From assembly GCF_004193775.1 (NCBI RefSeq), contig NC_041008.1, forward strand, positions 2,048,958 to 2,112,957: a stretch of 64,000 bases of DNA, read 5' to 3'. Position numbers and translations under genes: made by a program. Under the pieces are notes generated by a model. It had not been told where the DNA came from and did no database searches. It saw nothing but the letters and a program-made list of their open reading frames with translations. Each line of letters opens with the position of its first letter. Position 1 is the stretch's first letter. Below are positions 1 to 12,660 of this stretch, piece by piece. The stretch comes from Glycine soja (lineage: Eukaryota > Streptophyta > Magnoliopsida > Fabales > Fabaceae).

Positions 1-683
1 CGAATGGCGAATGACCGGGACCAATGGCATTTGGTAAAAGCCCACGAGGCCCGCCAATGCTGCTTCGCCTATTTGGAATTTTGAATCTTATTATTATTTA
101 TTTTCCCCCATAAAATCAAAAGCTTTTAGGTTTGTAGTTCTGTACATTACGCAAGAAAGACCGCCGTACGGCTTACACCCCCAAAGTCCAAACCAACCAA
201 CCCGTGAGTGAGTCAACCACCACAGTACGTCAGTACCAGTGCTGCTTGGTCTTAGTTTTAGTATTTTATTATTTATTTAAATTAAATAGATAAAATAAAT
301 AATTTTAAAAGAAATATAAAATTGATCCAGAGAAGGGAATGAATGAGAGATTGTGCATATGGGTTTGAATTCTTTTACTAATAAAAATTAACCATTTACA
401 TTTTTCAAAAAAAAATAAGTAATTTTAAATATTAATGAAAAAATAACAAATACATGTACTGGTTGATTTATTTGTAAACAGCTGAAATAGTTTATTTAAT
501 TAATGAGTTAACTGTTTACTTTATATTCTCTAGGCTGACTTGCATAGTAATTATTTATTTATAGAGAACGCAGAGTGTATGGTACATGCATGATGCATCG
601 CATCGCATAATTCACGCGAATGGAGAGAGATTCATAACTAGTCACATTCTGTTATCGTAGTCTCGCTCTCGCTCTCGCACATT
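1..683. other. Upstream region of the H+-ATPase gene
   Basis: No coding potential is seen. The DNA is mostly AT-rich, with a CTCGCT-type pyrimidine stretch at about 660-678 just before the TATA box. It probably contains the distal promoter of the proton pump, but no specific regulatory element can be supported by eye. Confidence 0.5.
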
Positions 684-692
684 ATATATAAA
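684..692 (+). promoter_or_regulatory. TATA box of the H+-ATPase gene
   Basis: TATATATAA lies about 115 bp before the ATG at 808. That leaves room for a leader of roughly 80-90 nt containing the CT repeat. Spacing and sequence fit a plant core promoter; the transcription start itself is inferred. Confidence 0.6.
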
Positions 693-751
693 CCACTGAA
701 GGTTTCACTGATGCAGTTGGAGCGGCGCTGCTACTGAAACAAAAACAACAA

Positions 752-755
<4 letters not shown>

Positions 756-792
<37 letters not shown>
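756..792 (+). repeat. (TC)n microsatellite in the 5' leader
   Basis: About 37 nt of uninterrupted TC dinucleotides lie between the TATA box and the ATG at 808. CT-rich leaders are common in highly expressed plant genes, and the length is likely to vary between accessions. Confidence 0.9.
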
Positions 793-796
<4 letters not shown>

Positions 797-807
797 GCCA
801 ATCGGCG

Positions 808-3800
808 ATGGATAATCTCGAAAAACTGAAGAATGAAAATCTCGATCTCGTTAGTATCCTTTCTCCTTTTGTCTTCTTCTCTTATTATATCGTTTTCTTT
901 ATATATATGAAATTCTCCCGTCTGCGTGCGTAATAGCCAGCTGATTATCTATAATATATAATGCTTCGAATGTGTTTTTTTGTCATTTTGTGATGCTTCG
1001 ATTGTATTTGTCATTTTGTGGAATTATGATTTGACTATCACTGATTTATGATTTTGTATTGTGAACGTATGAAATTTCCGATCCTGGCTGCGACTCATCA
1101 ATTGTGTTTTAATCTGCCCTCGCATTTGATTTCTGATTCAGAATACCTATAGTTTACGTCGAAAAACTCGTAATATATGCATTATTCCTTCAACAAAATA
1201 TATATGCATTAATTAAGCCAAACGGACTTTATATTGTTTTTATTGGGCAAAATGTGTTTTTAAGGTTCTTCAATCAAAATTTGTCTCAATTTTTTTTATC
1301 AAGGTTTTAAATTATAATTTCAGTCACAATTGTGACTTTATCGCACTTTTTAATATTGTGGAAAATTACAAAAAATTACTTTTGAAATATGATCGTAAAG
1401 AGTTAAAAAATTTTGATGGTGCGGTTGAAATCACGGTTGTGTATCATTTTTAAAACTTTAATCCAATATTTTTAAAAACTATGATTTTGGTCATTGTATT
1501 TTTATAATTGGTATTTTCATCTCTTTTTATGGTACTAGGTGAGGAACAAAATTCACCAATTATATAAAAAAATACAATGACCAAAAGTCATTGTTGTTAA
1601 AGTATAAGACTAAGATAAATTTTGACCGAAAATTAAGTAGTCTAAAAATACTTTTCTAGTTAATAGATGTTACACCAACGTTTTCTTCTTCGTCCATGTC
1701 CATGACCACTTATTCGAGGAAACATTCATTTTTCAATTGCACTTGTCACTCTTGCAATTTTAGAGCATACATAATTTTCTAGTAATCAGACATTCCATCA
1801 TTCTATCTACTTAGTGTGAATCTTTAATGTGTTACACTTTTTTATTTATTGGGAAGCTATATTGTGTAATCTTTGATTTTTGCCATGTTGATTGGGTTGA
1901 ATCATTATTGATGATATGCTTGTGTTGCAGGAGAAAATACCTTTGGAGCAAGTCTTCCAACAGTTGAACTGTTCGGAGGAGGGTCTCACAACTGAGGAAG
2001 GCCGAAAGAGGTTGCAACTTTTTGGGCCCAACAAGTTAGAAGAAAAGAAGGCAATGAATTAATCTCTACCAGACCAGTTGCTATTTGGATTAATACAAAA
2101 CTTTCTTTTTTTTTTTACTTTAAACTTTTGTCAGTTTAGAGAGAATGTTACTCATCAATTAATCAGTTACTAAGCTTTGCCAAACTATTCTGCAAACAGG
2201 AAAGTAAGCTGCTGAAATTCTTGGGGTTTATGTGGAATCCTCTGTCATGGGTCATGGAAGCGGCTGCTATCATGGCGATTGCATTGGCCAATGGAGGGGT
2301 AACTATGCATTTTAAAAAAAGAAGAATCAAAAAAGTTTTATGAACATGCTAATAAAAAGTTGTTTCTTTTCCTTTTGGGTGTACTTTTAAATGTATGTGT
2401 ACAAAAAAATGAGATAAAGATTATTATACACGTATCACATAAAATGTCATTTTTTTATGTTCAATTGAACTAGCTAGAAGTTAAAAATAATAATAATCCT
2501 GTAATGGTATACTGTTTGCTTAGTTTTTGTTCTTTTTCACTCGGTTTTCAATCTCATTGGCATTCTCTTGAAACACACAGGGCAGGCCACCAGATTGGCA
2601 GGACTTCGTGGGAATACTAGCATTGCTTGTTATCAACTCCACCATTAGTTTTATTGAAGAAAATAATGCCGGCAATGCTGCTGCTGCACTTATGGCAGGT
2701 CTTGCTCCGAAAACTAAGGTATAGTTTCCATAAATGCTCATTAAGGTCTTGCTACATGTAGTAGGATTCATTACGTCGATTTTGTTTGAATGGATGGCAG
2801 GTTCTAAGGGACGGAAAGTGGACCGAGGAGGATGCTGCTATATTGGTACCAGGAGACATTATCAGCATCAAGTTAGGAGACATCGTCCCAGCTGATGCTC
2901 GTCTCTTGGATGGTGATCCACTCAAGATTGATCAATCTGCACTTACTGGCGAATCATTGCCTGTTTCAAAGAATCCAGGTGATGAAGTCTTCTCCGGGTC
3001 TACAGTTAAGCAAGGAGAGCTTGAGGCTGTTGTAATCGCTACTGGGGTACACACCTTTTTTGGTAAGGCTGCTCACTTGGTGGACAGCACTAACCAAGAA
3101 GGGCATTTTCAGAAGGTACTATCTCTTGCTCTTCCTCTAATATGATGTTTGCCAGCTATTTAAGCAAATTTTACGATAGCAGATGTCTGATAGAATTTGA
3201 TGGGTTTCAACTTGGTCAGGTATTAACAGCCATTGGTAACTTCTGCATTTGCTCAATAGCTGTGGGTATGGTCATAGAGATCATTGTCATGTACCCAATT
3301 CAGCACCGACCTTATAGGAGTGGAATTGACAATCTCTTGGTGCTGCTCATTGGAGGGATTCCTATTGCCATGCCAACGGTTTTGTCAGTGACTATGGCTA
3401 TTGGTTCTCATCGGCTGTCCCAACAAGGTGCTATCACTAAGAGGATGACAGCCATTGAGGAGATGGCTGGGATGGATGTTTTATGCAGTGACAAGACTGG
3501 CACTCTAACTCTGAACAAGCTCACTGTAGACAAGACTTTGATTGAGGTCAGTAGATGTAGGTCACGAACAAATGATTTTTAAATTTATTATTTATATATG
3601 AATGAGGATCCGTCAATTTAATATTCAACTAATCAATTTTGATGTAGTATGGTTAACTGTCTAGAGGTATTTCTGATTTACTAATCATGGAAGTGACTTG
3701 TCCATGTTGCAGGTTTTTGCAAAAGATGCCGACAAAGACACTGTAATTTTACTTGCAGCTAGAGCGTCTAGGGTAGAGAATCAAGATGCTATTGATGCTT

Positions 3801-6703
3801 GCATTGTTGGAATGTTGGGTGACCCAAAGGAGGTTTGTAATTCTTCTGAATGATATATTGACTAGCTAGGTTCTGCTTGCCTGTGTACCTTAGTATCGAT
3901 TACTAGAACCTGCAGCATAAACGGAGCAAACAATTTGCATCATTCTTTTGAGTTCTCGCACCCATCATGGATGTGGATTGATTATACAATGAATATGATC
4001 ATGACATGAAGCTAGATAAATTGCAGAGTTTTAGGAAATGAGCATGTTGAGCCAAAAATCCATATTAATACAAGAAAAAGTCCGATTTTGCATGCATAAA
4101 GATCTCTTGTTGGCATCATTAATGGCATCGGTTTTAGACTTGTAAAATCTCCTAGGGTAATTCTTTTAACAAGCATATCAAACATTTTAATAATCACGAT
4201 CTTTTGGTTTTGATAGATTGTAACTGTGTTAACAACTTTCTCACACTTGTCACAGGCCAGAGATGGCATCAAAGAGGTCCATTTCTTACCCTTTAATCCA
4301 GTGGACAAGCGTACGGCCATCACATATATAGACAACAATGGCAATTGGAACCGAGCAAGCAAAGGGGCACCAGAGCAGGTAAATAGATGTTTTATTGCAT
4401 AAGATTGATCTTTCTTGCTAACTTAAACATATCCACCATCAGTGTATCTCAAAGTGAATTTTTGCCAGATTATACATCTCTGCAATCTCCGGGAAGATGT
4501 GAAGAAGAAAGCTCATGCTATTATTGGAAAATTTGCTGATCGGGGTCTTCGTTCCCTTGCTGTTGCCAAGCAAGTAAGTTGATGTTCTTTGTACACCCAT
4601 ATCTTGTGATCTGCAGCGATAATCATTCTAATTAAAGCTTGTCTTGTGATTTATTATCTACTACCAGGAAGTTCCAGAGAAGACCAAGGAGAGTCCAGGA
4701 GGACCATGGCAGTTTGTGGGTCTCTTGCCTCTCTTTGACCCTCCTAGGCATGACAGTGCAGAGACCATTCGCCGTGCTCTCCATCTTGGAGTGAACGTTA
4801 AGATGATTACAGGCGATCAGCTAGCTATTGGAAAGGAGACTGCTCGCAGGCTTGGCATGGGAAGTAACATGTACCCTTCTTCCTCCCTCCTTGGCGATCA
4901 CAAGGATGAGTCTATTGCTGCACTTCCAGTTGATGAGCTTATTGAAAAGGCTGATGGCTTTGCTGGTGTCTTTCCTGGTAAATAGCTTTATCTAAAAATG
5001 CGCCTTTAGTTGGTGATCCTAACTTGATAATAACTTGCTGCAATTTGGTCCAGCGATAAACTGAATATATTCTAATTTGAAGGATTGAGACATAATTTTG
5101 TTACAAATAACTTCTTGAACTAATGATTGATGTGAAATGCAGAGCACAAATATGAGATTGTGAAGATACTCCAGGATAGAAAGCATATATGTGGGATGAC
5201 TGGAGATGGTGTCAATGATGCTCCTGCCCTAAAAAAGGCAGACATTGGGATTGCAGTGGCTGATGCAACCGATGCAGCTCGAGGTGCATCAGACATAGTT
5301 CTTACAGAGCCTGGTCTGAGTGTGATTGTGAGTGCAGTTTTGACAAGCAGAGCCATTTTCCAGAGAATGAAGAACTACACCATCTATGCTGTTTCTATCA
5401 CAATCCGAATCGTGCTGGGCTTTATGCTGCTAGCTCTTATCTGGAAATTTGATTTCTCACCTTTTATGGTTTTGATCATTGCAATACTAAATGACGGAAC
5501 AATTATGACCATTTCCAAGGACAGAGTGAAGCCATCACCTCTGCCAGATTCATGGAAGTTGAATGAGATTTTTGCCACAGGCATAGTGCTTGGTGCCTAC
5601 CTTGCTATAATGACTGTTGTCTTCTTCTGGGCTGCTCATGCTTCTGATTTCTTCACGGTAAGCATGAAAGCTTATAATTAAGAAGAATTCAGGACAAAAA
5701 TGTTTAAAAGTTTCTTTCAGGCTTAACCAAATTAAGTACAACAATATTGGCAGGAAAAATTTGGTGTCAGACCTATCAGGAATGTCCAGGATGAGCTCAC
5801 AGCGGCTGTTTACCTTCAAGTGAGTATTGTAAGTCAGGCTCTCATCTTTGTTACTCGGTCAAGGAACTTCTCTTTTCTTGAGCGCCCTGGTCTCTTGCTT
5901 GTTACAGCCTTTATAATAGCACAGCTGGTGAGTTGTACTTGTAATATAATACTAATATATAGGTTGATTTGTCCATATTTTCTGTCTCTCGAGTATAACA
6001 AATTATTCAACTCTAATATTTTATTTTCTCTCGTATCTCGCAGATTGCCACACTCATAGCTGTCTATGCAAACTGGGGCTTTGCAAGGATGAGAGGTATT
6101 GGGTGGGGCTGGGCTGGTGTCATTTGGCTTTACAGCATCATTTTCTACATTCCGTTGGATTTTCTTAAATTCGGCATTCGATATTTTTTGAGTGGCAAGG
6201 CATGGAATAATATTACCGAGAACAAGGTGCCGTTTCAATGTTATTACTACTTAATGGTATCATTATCAGATAAATGATAAATCTTTATTTCCTTAATTTG
6301 CTTATATGCATGCGTTTTTGTTCCCTACGAGATGCAGACTGCTTTCACAACAAAGAAGGATTATGGAAAGGAAGAGCGAGAAGCACAATGGGCCACAGCT
6401 CAACGCACCCTACATGGGTTGAATCCTCCAGAAACAGAACAGATATTTAGTGAAAAGAACAACTACCGCGAATTATCTGAAATCGCAGATCAGGCTAGGA
6501 AACGAGCAGAAGTTGCAAGGTAATGTGCAGTGAATTAATGCTAATGTGCATTATTTCTCATTTAAAGCTGAACCAAAACCAATCTGATATAATACTTGTT
6601 TTCTAGATTGCGGGAGCTTCACACATTGAAGGGACATGTCGAATCCGTCGTGAAACTCAAGGGACTGGACATTGATACAATTCAGCAGCATTACACTGTT
6701 TGA
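808..6703 (+). CDS. Plasma-membrane H+-ATPase (P3A-type proton pump), complete
   Basis: It pumps protons out of the cell at the expense of ATP, energising the plasma membrane. Fifteen exons can be joined: 808-849, 1931-2050, 2200-2298, 2581-2718, 2801-3115, 3220-3546, 3713-3832, 4256-4378, 4469-4573, 4668-4977, 5143-5657, 5754-5927, 6044-6226, 6338-6519 and 6607-6703. Together they encode about 949 residues, the usual length for the family. Visible landmarks are TGES near residue 182 (dephosphorylation loop), the phosphorylated Asp329 in [22 protein letters not shown] near 586-592, and a C-terminal autoinhibitory domain ending in YTV. The penultimate Thr948 is the family's 14-3-3-binding phosphosite. 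Intron 2 starts with GC (AAG|GCAATG) and every other intron starts with GT. No frame break is seen, so the gene looks functional. The isoform cannot be assigned. Confidence 0.96.
1301..1460. mobile_element. MITE-like inverted-repeat element in intron 1 of the H+-ATPase gene
   Basis: The segment opens with AAGGTTTTAAATTATAATTT and closes with TTTTTAAAACTTT, with GGTTGAAATCACGG-like sequence between. The ends are imperfect inverted repeats. The AAGGTTTTAAA end is shared with the small element at 15516. No target duplication is clear, so the limits are approximate. Confidence 0.4.
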
Positions 6704-8561
6704 GTAAAGCAAGCAAGTCCCCCCTGGAACTGTTAACAGCATAGCTATCTTTTATTAGATATGTTGTCATTTATTTTCTTAAAGCTCATTGGACTTCGTA
6801 GGATACATGGGCTTTAAAATAATCCAATATTTGAGATTGGCCCAGACAATCCAATGTTGGATAGATAGACCAAATTATCAGCAGATGTTATTATTATGTT
6901 ATTTTGAAATCATATTGAAATCGTTTTAGCATTGTTACAGATAATCAAATATTGTTTTTCGGCGAGAAATGAGATAAAATGAAGGGTAAAATATACTCTT
7001 GTATGCTTTTAGGGTCGTATCGTGGAATTTTGTTTGTTCAAGACAAGGTTAAAAATATAGTCATTGAATATAAAATTGAAATAGAAATTTTATCTAAAAT
7101 TGTTGCGAGATGTAGAGCTGACCAAATGTATAATTCAATGGTTATAGCTATATAATGATATATCTTTATATCTTTCACATGCAAACATCTTGGCCTAACA
7201 AATCATTATCGGCTAAGAAACTTAGACAAAGTCTCCCTAAAAAAGAATTACTGCATACAAATCAATGGATGGCTTACTGCACAAGCCTGTAGCCTAGTTA
7301 TGAAACTAGTAATTTGAAAACAGGATGCTAAACTGGTTTAGGCTACAAGAAGCAAGTTTTAACCACTATGCCACATTTTTTTTTGTTAAATAGATGCATA
7401 TTATAATATATATTACTTTAACTCAATTTAATACAAGACTATTTTCTATAGCTAGGAACATTTAATAGTATATATCAGAAAAATGAGTTAGCCCAACAGA
7501 GCACACAGCCGAGGGCAAAGGATCCTCCATTCTCCCAAGCAAAAATCCATGACATTGCATCTTGAACTTCTCTGACTATAAAACAAACTTAAAGAATCCC
7601 GAGACCTATATCTAACAATAAAAGCCAATGCACAACACTACTAAAATGTGAGTGAGGTACGTGAGAGTGTGCGTAAGAGAATGTGATCTGATCGTATATC
7701 ACAAAATTAATTAACTTCCAAAATTAGTTTCAGCAACAATTGTAACACTTTCACTAATTAATTTTTTACATGTACTATCAACTTGCAACAAGAAAAATGT
7801 ATCATCAACTAATTAAGTTTTGGAACTTAACTTTCGAAGAGCGGGCAATTTAAAAAAAAAATGCAAAAATATAAAGTGGAGTGTCTTGGTAGAAAAAGGG
7901 ATATGAATAGCAATTGTCTTGTATAACATAATTTTATAATATTTTTATAAAAATTATTTTATTTCTTTTAACACATCAGGCATCAGTCTTATTATATCAT
8001 ACTTTTCTCTTCTGTTTTTCTATTTATCTTATAATTCTATATATCTGTATACAATATTGTTCAATGAACATAACTTTCTAGATCTTCTTAATTTCTTTGC
8101 AAAATGTAGATCCTCGGTTAACGAGGTGTGCCAACTACCAATGAACACCTCTCCTCATACCTGAGTACTGAGGGGCTCTAAGTTTGTATGCATGCAAATG
8201 CTTGGAATAAGGATTTGACACGCAAAGGCACCACTTACAAATACAATACACACATTCATTTATTCATAGTGGAGAAGAATCAAATTGGCACGTACAACTA
8301 GGCATCTCTTCAATTCCTTCCATTAATTCACCATGTTGTTGTTCTGCCTGCAAGTCTCGGATCTATACACAAGGAAAATGAAAAGAAAGGAAGCCTCACG
8401 TTTGATTTGTGTGTGTGTGTCAACTAGAGAGAGCGCATGGTTGATGAGCACAGCAGACCCATTAAAATGCGTATTTACTTTTTGTCTAAATCGATATGCA
8501 CATTGTATTTAAGCCCTCCACGGACATACACGCACTAAACTATTCAAGTTGCATGTGTCTG
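6704..8561. other. Intergenic region between the H+-ATPase and the proline-rich protein gene
   Basis: AT-rich spacer with the 3' UTR of the pump at its left end and the promoter of the next gene at its right end. A short (TG)n tract lies near 8410. No open frame with gene character and no RNA gene was seen. Confidence 0.5.
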
Positions 8562-8570
8562 TATATAATA
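8562..8570 (+). promoter_or_regulatory. TATA box of the proline-rich protein gene
   Basis: TATATAATA lies 92 bp before the ATG at 8662, a normal distance for a plant core promoter with a leader of about 60 nt. It is the best candidate in this region; a weaker GTATTTAAG lies near 8505. Confidence 0.55.
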
Positions 8571-8661
8571 CTACTACTACAGTAGACATCACGTTCACGT
8601 AGTAGGAGTAGTTTCACATTGTTCACTAAACAGTGCCAAAAACAATCCAAAAGCACCAGAA

Positions 8662-9822
8662 ATGAAGAAAGCAAATACTGTGACTACAACTTTATTTGCA
8701 CTACTTTTGCTCACACACTCTCTTGCTGCTGAAACTAGAACAACCCCTCTCCAAGACCACAAACATGAAGCAGAGCTAAGAGGATCTAGAACAAGCAGAA
8801 GAAACAGACACAGCAGTGGAGGAAGAAGAACAAGAGGATCAAACTGTGATCAATTTTACCTATATCTGTTTGGAAAGTGTGGCCTTTGGCCTTTTCCTAC
8901 CTTTACTTGCCCTGACAACCCTTTTGACCAAACACCAATGCCTTCGTCTCCTTTTCCTCCACCAATAACTTACACACCAAGAATCCCTCCACCAGTGCAA
9001 TATTCCGCACCACCTCCCCCACCACAATCGCCGCCATCGCCACCACCACTACCTCCATCGCCGCCGCCGCCGCCGCCACCATTATGTCCACCGTGGCCAC
9101 TACCGTGTCCATCACCACCCAAACCAGCATGTCCATCGCCTCCTCCGCCACCGCCACCGCCACCGGTGTGTTCACCCCCGCCGGTTGCACCCTGCTGCCC
9201 ATTACCACCGCCTGTTCAACCCTGCTGCCCACTTCCATCACCCTCCCCACCACCTCTGCCGCCGGCGCCGCCATTAGTCCCATCGCCGCCGCCACCTGCT
9301 CCTACCCTTTTACCACCTCTTGTTCTTCCCCCTCCAATGTCTCAAATGCCAACATTTCCATGGCTATCACCTCCGAACCCCTTCATGAATAATGCACCAC
9401 CACTTGTCCCATTCTTATCTTCGCCACCTCTCCTTTCAACTCCAACACTGCCAGACATTTCCTTTCCCCCTCCACTTGAACCGACGCCGTTTCTTTCAAC
9501 GCCACCGGTTTTCACTATGCCGCAAACACCAAATGCCTTCTTTCCACCACCGTTGGTTGCTGACGTACCACCGGCTTTTACTGTGCCGGAAACACCGGAG
9601 ATGCCGGAGGAACCGCCGACTTTTAACATGCCCACTACACCGGATGTTTTCCTGGCGCCACCGGAGCTTCCGGAGGACCCACCGGATGTTTTCTTAACGC
9701 CACCAGAGCTGCCGGAGGACCCACCGGATGTTTTCTTGGCGCCACCAGAACTGCCGGAGGAGCCACCAGAGAATTTGGTTCCTGACCCTGAAGAGCCGCC
9801 GTCGCCATTCACCATCGGCTGA
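8662..9822 (+). CDS. Secreted proline-rich, extensin-like cell-wall protein
   Basis: A single 386-residue exon. The first ~23 residues form a signal peptide (Met-Lys-Lys, then a Leu-rich core ending LAA), so export to the cell wall is expected. A basic Arg/Ser stretch follows (about 40-60), then a short segment with three cysteines around an aromatic run (NCDQFYLYLFGKCG). Residues ~85-230 are a proline-rich domain with runs of up to eight prolines and SPPPP-type motifs, the hydroxylation and arabinosylation sites of extensins. The tail turns acidic and carries three 14-residue repeats of the form DVFLAPPELPEDPP. No Tyr cross-linking motifs of classical extensins (YVY) are seen, so a chimeric proline-rich protein fits better. 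Long open frames on the opposite strand here are shadows of the CCN codons. Confidence 0.8.
   Translation: MKKANTVTTTLFALLLLTHSLAAETRTTPLQDHKHEAELRGSRTSRRNRHSSGGRRTRGSNCDQFYLYLFGKCGLWPFPTFTCPDNPFDQTPMPSSPFPPPITYTPRIPPPVQYSAPPPPPQSPPSPPPLPPSPPPPPPPLCPPWPLPCPSPPKPACPSPPPPPPPPPVCSPPPVAPCCPLPPPVQPCCPLPSPSPPPLPPAPPLVPSPPPPAPTLLPPLVLPPPMSQMPTFPWLSPPNPFMNNAPPLVPFLSSPPLLSTPTLPDISFPPPLEPTPFLSTPPVFTMPQTPNAFFPPPLVADVPPAFTVPETPEMPEEPPTFNMPTTPDVFLAPPELPEDPPDVFLTPPELPEDPPDVFLAPPELPEEPPENLVPDPEEPPSPFTIG
9643..9768 (+). repeat. In-frame 42-bp tandem repeat (three units) in the proline-rich gene
   Basis: Three nearly identical 42-bp units (about 9643, 9685 and 9727) each encode DVF-L-x-PPELPE-(D/E)-PP. The unit length is a multiple of three, so copy number can change without breaking the frame. 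Confidence 0.85.
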
Positions 9823-11289
9823 TAAGCCTTCACTTTGTTTATAAGCGCATACGTACATCTTTGTGTTTAGATAATCAACAATATTTTCCACTTTTCCCCC
9901 GCCTTTTAATTAAAATTCAAATATCATTTCGAGTGTTTTCGGAATTTGGACAAAGGCTTCTAAGCTAGGAGTTCAACTTTTCTTGAGATGTTAAATTCTG
10001 TGTGCTAGTATAATATTAATGGTTTTTAGATGTTTTATGTTTTCCAATTTGAAAGAAAATTTAACCCTAAGTGGATTGGAAGAATTTGAAAGGAGAATGT
10101 TTCATGAACGTTCAATATGCTATCCAATTTGCATTAAAAAAATCTTAATATATACTCATTACTCATTAGACGATTTGCTCTTGCTAATTATCTTTCTCAA
10201 GTAAACTTGTTTCAATCATCATTTGGTTTTCTCTGTTACTTCTCATGTATGAGTTCAAGTTTCCACTTGTTCGATCGTTCTTTTTCATATTTTAATTTGA
10301 AAGAAAGATGTCTTAAACTTCGATCTATAAAAGAATAGGAGCATAAACCAATAAATTCTCTTAGCTGATAGTCAGGGTCTATTTACCCGTTTTCTGTTGT
10401 GCTTTTAGGTTTTAGCCCTTTATTTCGTATCCATTTAGCAAATCGTTTTCTTCTTGTAAGACATAACTAGATACGTGTGCTTGCATTGTTATCCCTCGTG
10501 AATATCCCCAACAGTATACAATCTCTAGAAAATCATTCTCAAATTAAACCAAATCATTTTTAATGATAAAAGTTTCAATTCCATATATAATCAAAATAAT
10601 TACTCCTTTCACATTTTTATAAATCATTTATTTTTAACAATAATGCTTAACTCAATAGTTTCAGAGTCATAAAAAAATAATATAAAGATTGTTTCCCAAT
10701 CAAATATGCATTAGATAATAATAGAGGGAAGAAATAAAATAAAATAAAAACATAAATAGTAATATAGTTGCAAAAAAAATAGTACAATAATACAGTATTT
10801 TTTTTACTTAATTTGAAAATTTTGTAGTACTATTATTATTTTTAAGTTAAATTGTATTTTTGGTTCTCTTCTAATTTTAAATCAGCAATTTTAATGTCCC
10901 TATTTTTAAATTAAGACATTTAATCTCACTATTTTTAAAATAAATAATGTTTTTTCTTCCATCAATTGATTATTATAATCAAACATTGACTTTGATGTGT
11001 TATATTAATGTTGACGTGACATATATACATGTAGACCTTCACATGGTACTTATGAGATAAGATGATAAATAAAGTGAAAAATACAAAAAAAAAGTCTTAA
11101 TAAGAGTTAAACTCATGAGTTTTTATTAAAAGATAAGGTAATAAACCATTAAGACACTTATTTCATTTAGTTAATTTTATAAACATTATTTAGTATGTAT
11201 TGTTAATCAAGAGTGATAATTGCCTTAGGAACTTTATCTTAATGACCATTTTTTAGGTAATTATCTTAATATATCAATACACTTAAACT

Positions 11290-12660
11290 TGTTTGGTCTT
11301 GTTTATAATCAAGTTTTGAATAAACTAGAATAACTTTAAAATAGTTTGATTTTTCATCTAATTTTAGTTTATTTTGGTGTATGAATAAATGAAGAAAATG
11401 ATAGATGGTATTAGGACCCAATTTAAAGCTCTTTTAAAGGAAATTTTTGAAACTGAAGGGATTAGAAATGTCAAGTTTAGCATGCACTGTAGGCAGAGCG
11501 AGTTGTTTCCACTACATGATATCAAGCTCAATGCGCAGTCACTTATAACAGTCTTATTTTGCATGTAGGCTTAGCTCACAACTCACGCTCAATGCACAAT
11601 CACTTAGACAAGTATTATTTTTGTATGCACGTTTAGCGTGAAAGCTGGGCTAAGCGCACAGGCCATAATGTAAAAATGATAGTGCAACATGTTTGGTCTT
11701 ATTTAAGCTCCAATGTTGTGAATTGAAGGTAGATTTAGCTGTGGGAGATATCTAGGGTTGAGAGTGAAGGCTGAGAAGCTCTCCCTAGCTCTCTATGATT
11801 TCCTTATCACTTGTTATCATCTCTTTCTTCTAGTTTCTTCTTTTCTTCTTGTAGTTATATAGTTAGATTTACCCATTTTGGAGGTTGATGTAACTAAACT
11901 CATCCTTATGTTTATATTTTGATTATTAATCTATGTTTATTGTTAGTTATTAAGTATTCTCTTTTATGCTTAATGTTTGTTTTTGCTTCATCACCCTTTG
12001 CTTGATGTTGTGGTTTGAATTGTCATTGAGAAATATTTTTGAATTTAGAAATGGAGAGGAACACCTAATGGGTTTTGTGTCTGGGATAGAACAAGACTTG
12101 TTAGTCATTTTTTAATTCTTGTTCTTAAAGCAAGTCATTTGGTTAGATTAGTCAAGGAATTAGTAATTTGGTCAAGGGATTTAGATTTTTTCCATTCTAG
12201 GGATCAGAGTGTGAGTATTTGATATCTGCTAATTATGAGTATATTTTGGGGTTAAATTATATATGAATTTGTAGTTTTTCTCTCATAATTCTTCATTTTT
12301 GAGCAAATAATTGTTAAATTAACATCATTCAAGTTTTTTGTGTACAGCATATTAAAAGTGATGAATTTATGATTCTTAGTGAGTAAAATAAAGCCCAAAA
12401 AAGCAAGATATTTAAGGAAAGCATGATAGCTAAGGAAAACATGGTTAATTAAGGAAAACAAGATTAATTAAAGAAAGCAAGTTAATTCAAGAAAGTAAAG
12501 ATGAACTTAGTCCGAGAAGTCCATTTAGTACTAAGCTAATTTGCACCTATAAAAGAAGAGAGAAGAAGGTAAAAACAAAGAGATTTTAAGAGGATTATAA
12601 AAGGCAAAGACTAAAAGAAGAAGAAACAACTATTGAGAGTCATTCATTTCCTCTACTTCC
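11290..12660. mobile_element. Degenerate LTR-retrotransposon-like sequence
   Basis: This part is less A/T-biased than its surroundings. It contains phrases such as GGGCTAAGCGCACAGG and GTTAGATTTACCCATTTTGG that recall LTR sequences of legume retroelements. No intact LTR pair, primer-binding site or coding domain is visible, so this is a judgement from sequence style only. Confidence 0.3.
12411..12500 (+). repeat. Short degenerate tandem repeat, period 18-19 bp
   Basis: Five successive units with the core AAGGAAAGCA or AAGGAAAACA followed by TTAATT occur in about 90 bp. They sit inside the retroelement-like sequence and are probably part of it. Confidence 0.6.

Noticed and set aside
9342..9833. 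Glycine/serine-rich open frame on the minus strand
   Set aside because: It is the antisense of the proline-rich gene; CCN codons read backward as GGN. It has no start context or family support.
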